Of a stretch of 27,913 nt of DNA, positions 24,941-27,913 are shown piece after piece. Source of the stretch: JAJFVC01 sp039698075. GTDB lineage: Bacteria; Planctomycetota; Planctomycetia; Pirellulales; Thermoguttaceae. The stretch covers positions 1 to 27,913 of the forward strand of contig JBDKTJ010000100.1 of assembly GCA_039698075.1 (NCBI GenBank), read 5' to 3'. Both the position numbers and the translations under genes were made by a program. How positions within the stretch are numbered: the stretch's first letter is position 1; every line of letters starts with the position of its first letter. The notes beneath the pieces were generated by a model. That model saw only the letters and a program-made list of their open reading frames with translations. It did not search any database and was not told where the DNA came from.

Positions 24941-26710
24941 TTATTTTCCGCGTTGAATCTTTCGGGCGATTTCCTGCCGGGCGGCCAGAATCGCTTCGGG
25001 ATCGCGGGTGTAATCCCACCAGTTCGGTGCGATTCGGTCGACGATTTTTTGGACGGCCTCGGGGCCCGCTTGTTTTTCGAGCAGGACGAAATACTCATAG
25101 TCCTCCATGCCGTCGCGGATGTTTTTCAGCCGCATGCTGGCTACCGGCCCGTCGAATCCGCACGGCGTGCCCGGATAAAACAGCAGTCCGCCGCCGTTGT
25201 AATGGCTCGGATGGGGAAAGGCCGGATTGAACCACGGGTCGATCACCTTATTGACCGTGCTCCAGTACAGCAGGCCCGTGATGCCGTATTGACGATTGAT
25301 CCACGTCGGCACGCGATAGTCCAGCGTCGGGCTGTCGATGTGCCAGGAGGGCGGATCCTTGTCTTTCACTTGTAGATAGTGCGGATGATAGCGAGGCGCC
25401 GACTGCACCAGCGCCGTGTAGGAAAACACTTCGTCGCCCTCGGCGATCTTGGCGCGAATCGTGTCCCTATCGATGAACGCCCAAAGCGGGCACCAGATGT
25501 CGACGACCGAGTCGATGTTCGGCCAAGACGAATCGTGCGGATAGGTTTGCTCGACCACCAGCCGCTTCAGGTCCGGCGCGGCCTCGTGCACCATCTCGCC
25601 GAGCACCAAAATCTGTTCGTAGTTCTCACGCAGGTTCGGCTCGTCGAGCAGATACACGTAGGCGCGCTTGTCCCAGCCGTTTTGTTTCAGGTAGTCGAAA
25701 AACTCGCGGTAGTAACGCACGGCTTTGGCTCGCTGGGCAGGCGAAAACTCCTTGTAGTCCGGCTTCAAGGTGGACGTCGGAAGTTGGGCGAACCGCGGGC
25801 AGGGCACCTGAATATCCGTCACGTGCAGATCGTCCATGAACTTCCGAAGCGCCTTGTGTCGCTCGGGCAGGATGGTCAGCGATCCGTCGGAATTGACCTT
25901 CGGCAGCAGGTGTTGGGGAATCGGCGGATTGAGCCGGTGTTCGGCCATGGCCTGACAGTAGCGGGCCTCGATCTCGCGGAATCGGTCCGAATCCGGCTTG
26001 ACGTCATACAACTTCGCAAGGCTTCGCAGCTCGCCGAAATGGTTTCGATGCGTCGGACCGTCGGGCAGCGTGAAGTCCCAGACGGTGAGCGTCACTGGAA
26101 TCTCGGCCGTCTTTTTGTTTTGGGCGACCACGCGGAACTTTCCTCGATAGACGCCCGCCTGCGCGTCCTTCGGCACGCGGACGTCGACCCAGATCGGCTG
26201 ATTCTGTCCGCGATACACGTCGAACGGCAAGGCGAACATATCGTGACCGCTGACCGTAGTTTTTTCACCCCACCGTTCCCGTCGCTCGCTGAACGGTTCG
26301 ATCGGCTTGCCGGTCACCGGGTCGACGAACGGCACCAGCGGATCGGCGTACAGGCCCGGCGGCAATTCCGCCCGATACGTCGAGCACCGGACGCGGACGT
26401 ACTCCTCGCGATACATCCGCACACAGTCTTTTCCGAGCCGCGCGCCGCCGCTGCCGACCAGATCCGACATCGTGGCGTCGACGATGCGAAGGTTGGTTTG
26501 CGGAGCCGCGACGACCACCTGAAACGATTCGACTTCATTCTTGGCGGCGCTCAACTGCACCGTGGACTTGCCGAAGGGCTTTTCGCTCTGGCCGATTCGC
26601 TCCATGCCGTTCAGCGCGGTCAGCGCGATCGGTTTTGGAGCGGCCGCGTCGACTTCCATGCAGGAAAGCGACATCGCAAGAAACATCGCGGCGACGGCAG
26701 GGCTTCTCAT
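24941..26710 (-). CDS. Secreted DUF4091 / GH123-like protein
   Basis: A 589-residue exported protein with signal peptide (AVAAMFLAMSLSCMEVDAAA). AAAGGA lies about 9 bases before the ATG at 26710. The N-terminal half is a beta-sandwich-like region (AAKNEVESFQVVVAAP, then AQAGVYRGKFRV), and the C-terminal half a barrel-like domain with VYLLDEPN (Asp356-Glu357) and GMEDYEYFVLLEK near the end, a hallmark of DUF4091. GH123 enzymes use an adjacent Asp-Glu pair in substrate-assisted cleavage of N-acetylgalactosamine glycosides, so this pair may be catalytic; the actual sugar is unknown. It converges on glgX with a 30-bp gap. Confidence 0.85.
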   Translation of the reverse strand: MRSPAVAAMFLAMSLSCMEVDAAAPKPIALTALNGMERIGQSEKPFGKSTVQLSAAKNEVESFQVVVAAPQTNLRIVDATMSDLVGSGGARLGKDCVRMYREEYVRVRCSTYRAELPPGLYADPLVPFVDPVTGKPIEPFSERRERWGEKTTVSGHDMFALPFDVYRGQNQPIWVDVRVPKDAQAGVYRGKFRVVAQNKKTAEIPVTLTVWDFTLPDGPTHRNHFGELRSLAKLYDVKPDSDRFREIEARYCQAMAEHRLNPPIPQHLLPKVNSDGSLTILPERHKALRKFMDDLHVTDIQVPCPRFAQLPTSTLKPDYKEFSPAQRAKAVRYYREFFDYLKQNGWDKRAYVYLLDEPNLRENYEQILVLGEMVHEAAPDLKRLVVEQTYPHDSSWPNIDSVVDIWCPLWAFIDRDTIRAKIAEGDEVFSYTALVQSAPRYHPHYLQVKDKDPPSWHIDSPTLDYRVPTWINRQYGITGLLYWSTVNKVIDPWFNPAFPHPSHYNGGGLLFYPGTPCGFDGPVASMRLKNIRDGMEDYEYFVLLEKQAGPEAVQKIVDRIAPNWWDYTRDPEAILAARQEIARKIQRGK

Positions 26711-27204
26711 CGTGAAAGATCCTTTCGGTGGGAAGTGGAGGGAGGGGCGAAAACTGCGAGGCGGGCGAGCGACCTGTCACGGCGCTCTCTTCCCAATGTA
26801 AACAGCATTCGTTTTTTGTCAATCGAAAATGTCCATCCGATCTTGCCGATTGCGCAACATGCGTCGGCGACTTCCGAGACGAAACGTCGGCGAGGACGTC
26901 GGACGCCCCGGCAGTTTTTCGCGCGCGTCCGCGCATGCCGAACCAAAACGATGTAGAACGCATCGGAGACCGATTTTTCGACAGATAATCGGGAAACCTC
27001 AACCCGTTGCTGGATAACGAATTAGGACCGAGTTGGCTGTTTGGGTGGAATTTTACGCGTGTAGTTTCGGCGTTTTGAGCACGTTACAGGGTGGGTAATT
27101 AGAATGGAAAGAGGTGAGGGGCCGGCTAGATGGATTGTGCAAAAAGTTGCCCTTCTGTCTATGGTTTCTTTGGCGAGTTCGAGGATACTGAACGGAAGAG
27201 GTGA
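26711..27204. other. Divergent intergenic region upstream of the DUF4091 and sigma-factor genes
   Basis: 494 bases without a convincing gene; short frames here lack coding character. The left side has a good minus-strand promoter (26795-26822). On the right, nothing matches a clear sigma-70 promoter for the sigma factor gene, which may use its own ECF-type promoter. Confidence 0.5.
26795..26822 (-). promoter_or_regulatory. Promoter candidate for the DUF4091 gene
   Basis: On the minus strand a perfect TTGACA (26822-26817), a 16-bp spacer and TACATT (26800-26795, four of six) lie about 85 bases before the start codon. Confidence 0.55.
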
Positions 27205-27804
27205 GTGAAGGTTTCACGATCCATAGGGGTAAAGGTGTCGCCTACGAGACTGCCTGACAAGGAGAACAAAAATCCGTCCGACCCGCATCGCCGGGACGAG
27301 TTCATGACGTTGATCACCGAATGCCAGCCGCGCGTGATGGCTTGCATCTGTTCGATGATTCACAACATGACGGAGGCGGAGGAGGTTTACCAGCAGGCGT
27401 GTTTGGTGATGTGGCGCAAGTTTGACAGTTATCAACCGGGAACCCAATTCGCCAAGTGGGCTTGCAGCATCGCGTATTTGGAGGTGATTCGTCACCTGCG
27501 GAAGCGTCCGGTGTGCAAGTGTTTTGATAAGGAGTTTGTCGATCGTTTGGCCTCGCGGTCCGAGCAAGATCCGTCGGCCGGCGAGGACAATCGTCGCATC
27601 CAGACGTTGCGTTCGTGCATGGGTCGGCTCGCCTCCGGCGCCCGACGATTGCTCGAACTGCGATACTGGGAGCGAAAGATGGTGAAGGAGATTGCGGAAG
27701 AGCTTGGCCGAACGCCGCAAAGTGTTTGCAATTCGCTCGGACGGATTCGGGCCAAGTTGATGGAGTGCGTTGAACGAAGTCTTGTGATCGAGGATCGCCG
27801 ATGA
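27205..27804 (+). CDS. RNA polymerase sigma factor, ECF-like, Rhodopirellula/Verrucomicrobium type
   Basis: A 199-residue sigma factor with region 2 (about residues 30-100: FMTLITECQPRVMACI, TEAEEVYQQACLVMWRKF, AKWACSIAYLEVIRHLRKR) and region 4 (about 130-190: LELRYWERKMVKEIAEELG with a helix-turn-helix, QSVCNSLGRIRAKL). It lacks regions 1 and 3, as ECF-type factors do, and the wording of region 2 matches the planctomycete/verrucomicrobial subfamily (TIGR02989-like). It should direct RNA polymerase to a small set of promoters. GTG at 27205 has GGAAG about 6 bases upstream; GTG at 27235 (after AGGGG) is an alternative. GTGAA/TTCAC at 27205-27217 can form a small hairpin over the first start. 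The TGA overlaps the next gene's ATG. Confidence 0.92.
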   Translation: MKVSRSIGVKVSPTRLPDKENKNPSDPHRRDEFMTLITECQPRVMACICSMIHNMTEAEEVYQQACLVMWRKFDSYQPGTQFAKWACSIAYLEVIRHLRKRPVCKCFDKEFVDRLASRSEQDPSAGEDNRRIQTLRSCMGRLASGARRLLELRYWERKMVKEIAEELGRTPQSVCNSLGRIRAKLMECVERSLVIEDRR

Positions 27805-27913
27805 ACCGCCATTCCAATCTCGCGCAGTTACGGTCGCTGTTCGACGCGGTCTGTGACGAAGTGGCCACGGACGAGCAATTGCAGCAGTTCGAAGATCTTG
27901 TCGACAGCGACGA
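27801..27913 (+). CDS. N-terminus of probable FecR-like/anti-sigma partner, cut by window end
   Basis: ATG at 27801 overlaps the sigma factor TGA (ATGA). Only 37 residues are visible, beginning MNRHSNLAQLRSLFDAVCDE and continuing VATDEQLQQFEDLVDSD. The pattern of a helical stretch ending in EQ-x-x-x-FE-x-LV resembles the cytoplasmic N-terminus of the FecR-domain or membrane anti-sigma proteins that follow this sigma subfamily in planctomycetes. Position and overlap make a regulatory partner likely; the fold itself cannot be judged from the visible part. Confidence 0.7.
   Translation, partial: MNRHSNLAQLRSLFDAVCDEVATDEQLQQFEDLVDSD

Noticed and set aside
27150..27190. Possible sigma-70 promoter with GATACT -10 before the sigma factor gene
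   Set aside because: The matching -35 position reads ATGGTT, too far from consensus to support a call.

Overview
The window looks like chromosomal DNA from a planctomycete, probably of the Pirellulales type. The reasons are a BBP7-type outer-membrane barrel protein, a PEP-CTERM surface protein, a Ser/Thr kinase with the short N-terminal adaptor seen in planctomycete kinases, a sigma factor of the Rhodopirellula/Verrucomicrobium kind followed by what looks like a FecR-type partner, GC-rich coding sequence, several GTG starts and few long operons. No phage, transposon, CRISPR array, rRNA or tRNA was found.

Layout. 1-849: end of a LOG-family (TIGR00730-like) protein. 905-2929: PBP2-type transpeptidase (mrdA). 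3026-5671: a lower-GC patch with a secreted metallophosphoesterase and a six-helix membrane protein; a 72-bp relic resembling the 3' end of the PBP gene lies between them. 5728-6624 (-): a 2[4Fe-4S] ferredoxin-nitroreductase fusion, divergent from gyrA (6893-9655), whose protein has two GyrA boxes and an acidic insert. 9695-13689 (-): transaldolase followed by a large secreted protein with BNR/Ycf48-like repeats, a PIG-L-like segment, TPR-like helices and a CBM9-like domain. 14064-17134: BBP7 barrel protein, then an SdrD-like/PEP-CTERM protein overlapping a NUDIX hydrolase by ATGA. 17135-20792 (-): trpB, trpA and a Ser/Thr kinase with a degenerate receiver-like tail. 21340-22626: a FadL-like porin closed by two hairpin terminators. 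22820-24910: glgX, convergent with a secreted DUF4091/GH123-like protein (24941-26710, -). 27205-27913: sigma factor and the start of its likely partner, cut by the window end.

Most genes are unrelated housekeeping or envelope functions. Real functional pairs are trpB-trpA, the sigma factor with its downstream gene, and perhaps glgX with tal as central carbohydrate metabolism. I see no clear new multi-gene system. The most unusual signals are the duplicated PBP tail flanking the metallophosphoesterase, a G-rich heptamer repeat (roughly GGGRYKA, 7-bp period) found at three places including in frame inside the PBP gene, the kinase with a receiver-like domain lacking the phospho-acceptor Asp, the unusual GyrA C-terminal domain, and the composite BNR protein.
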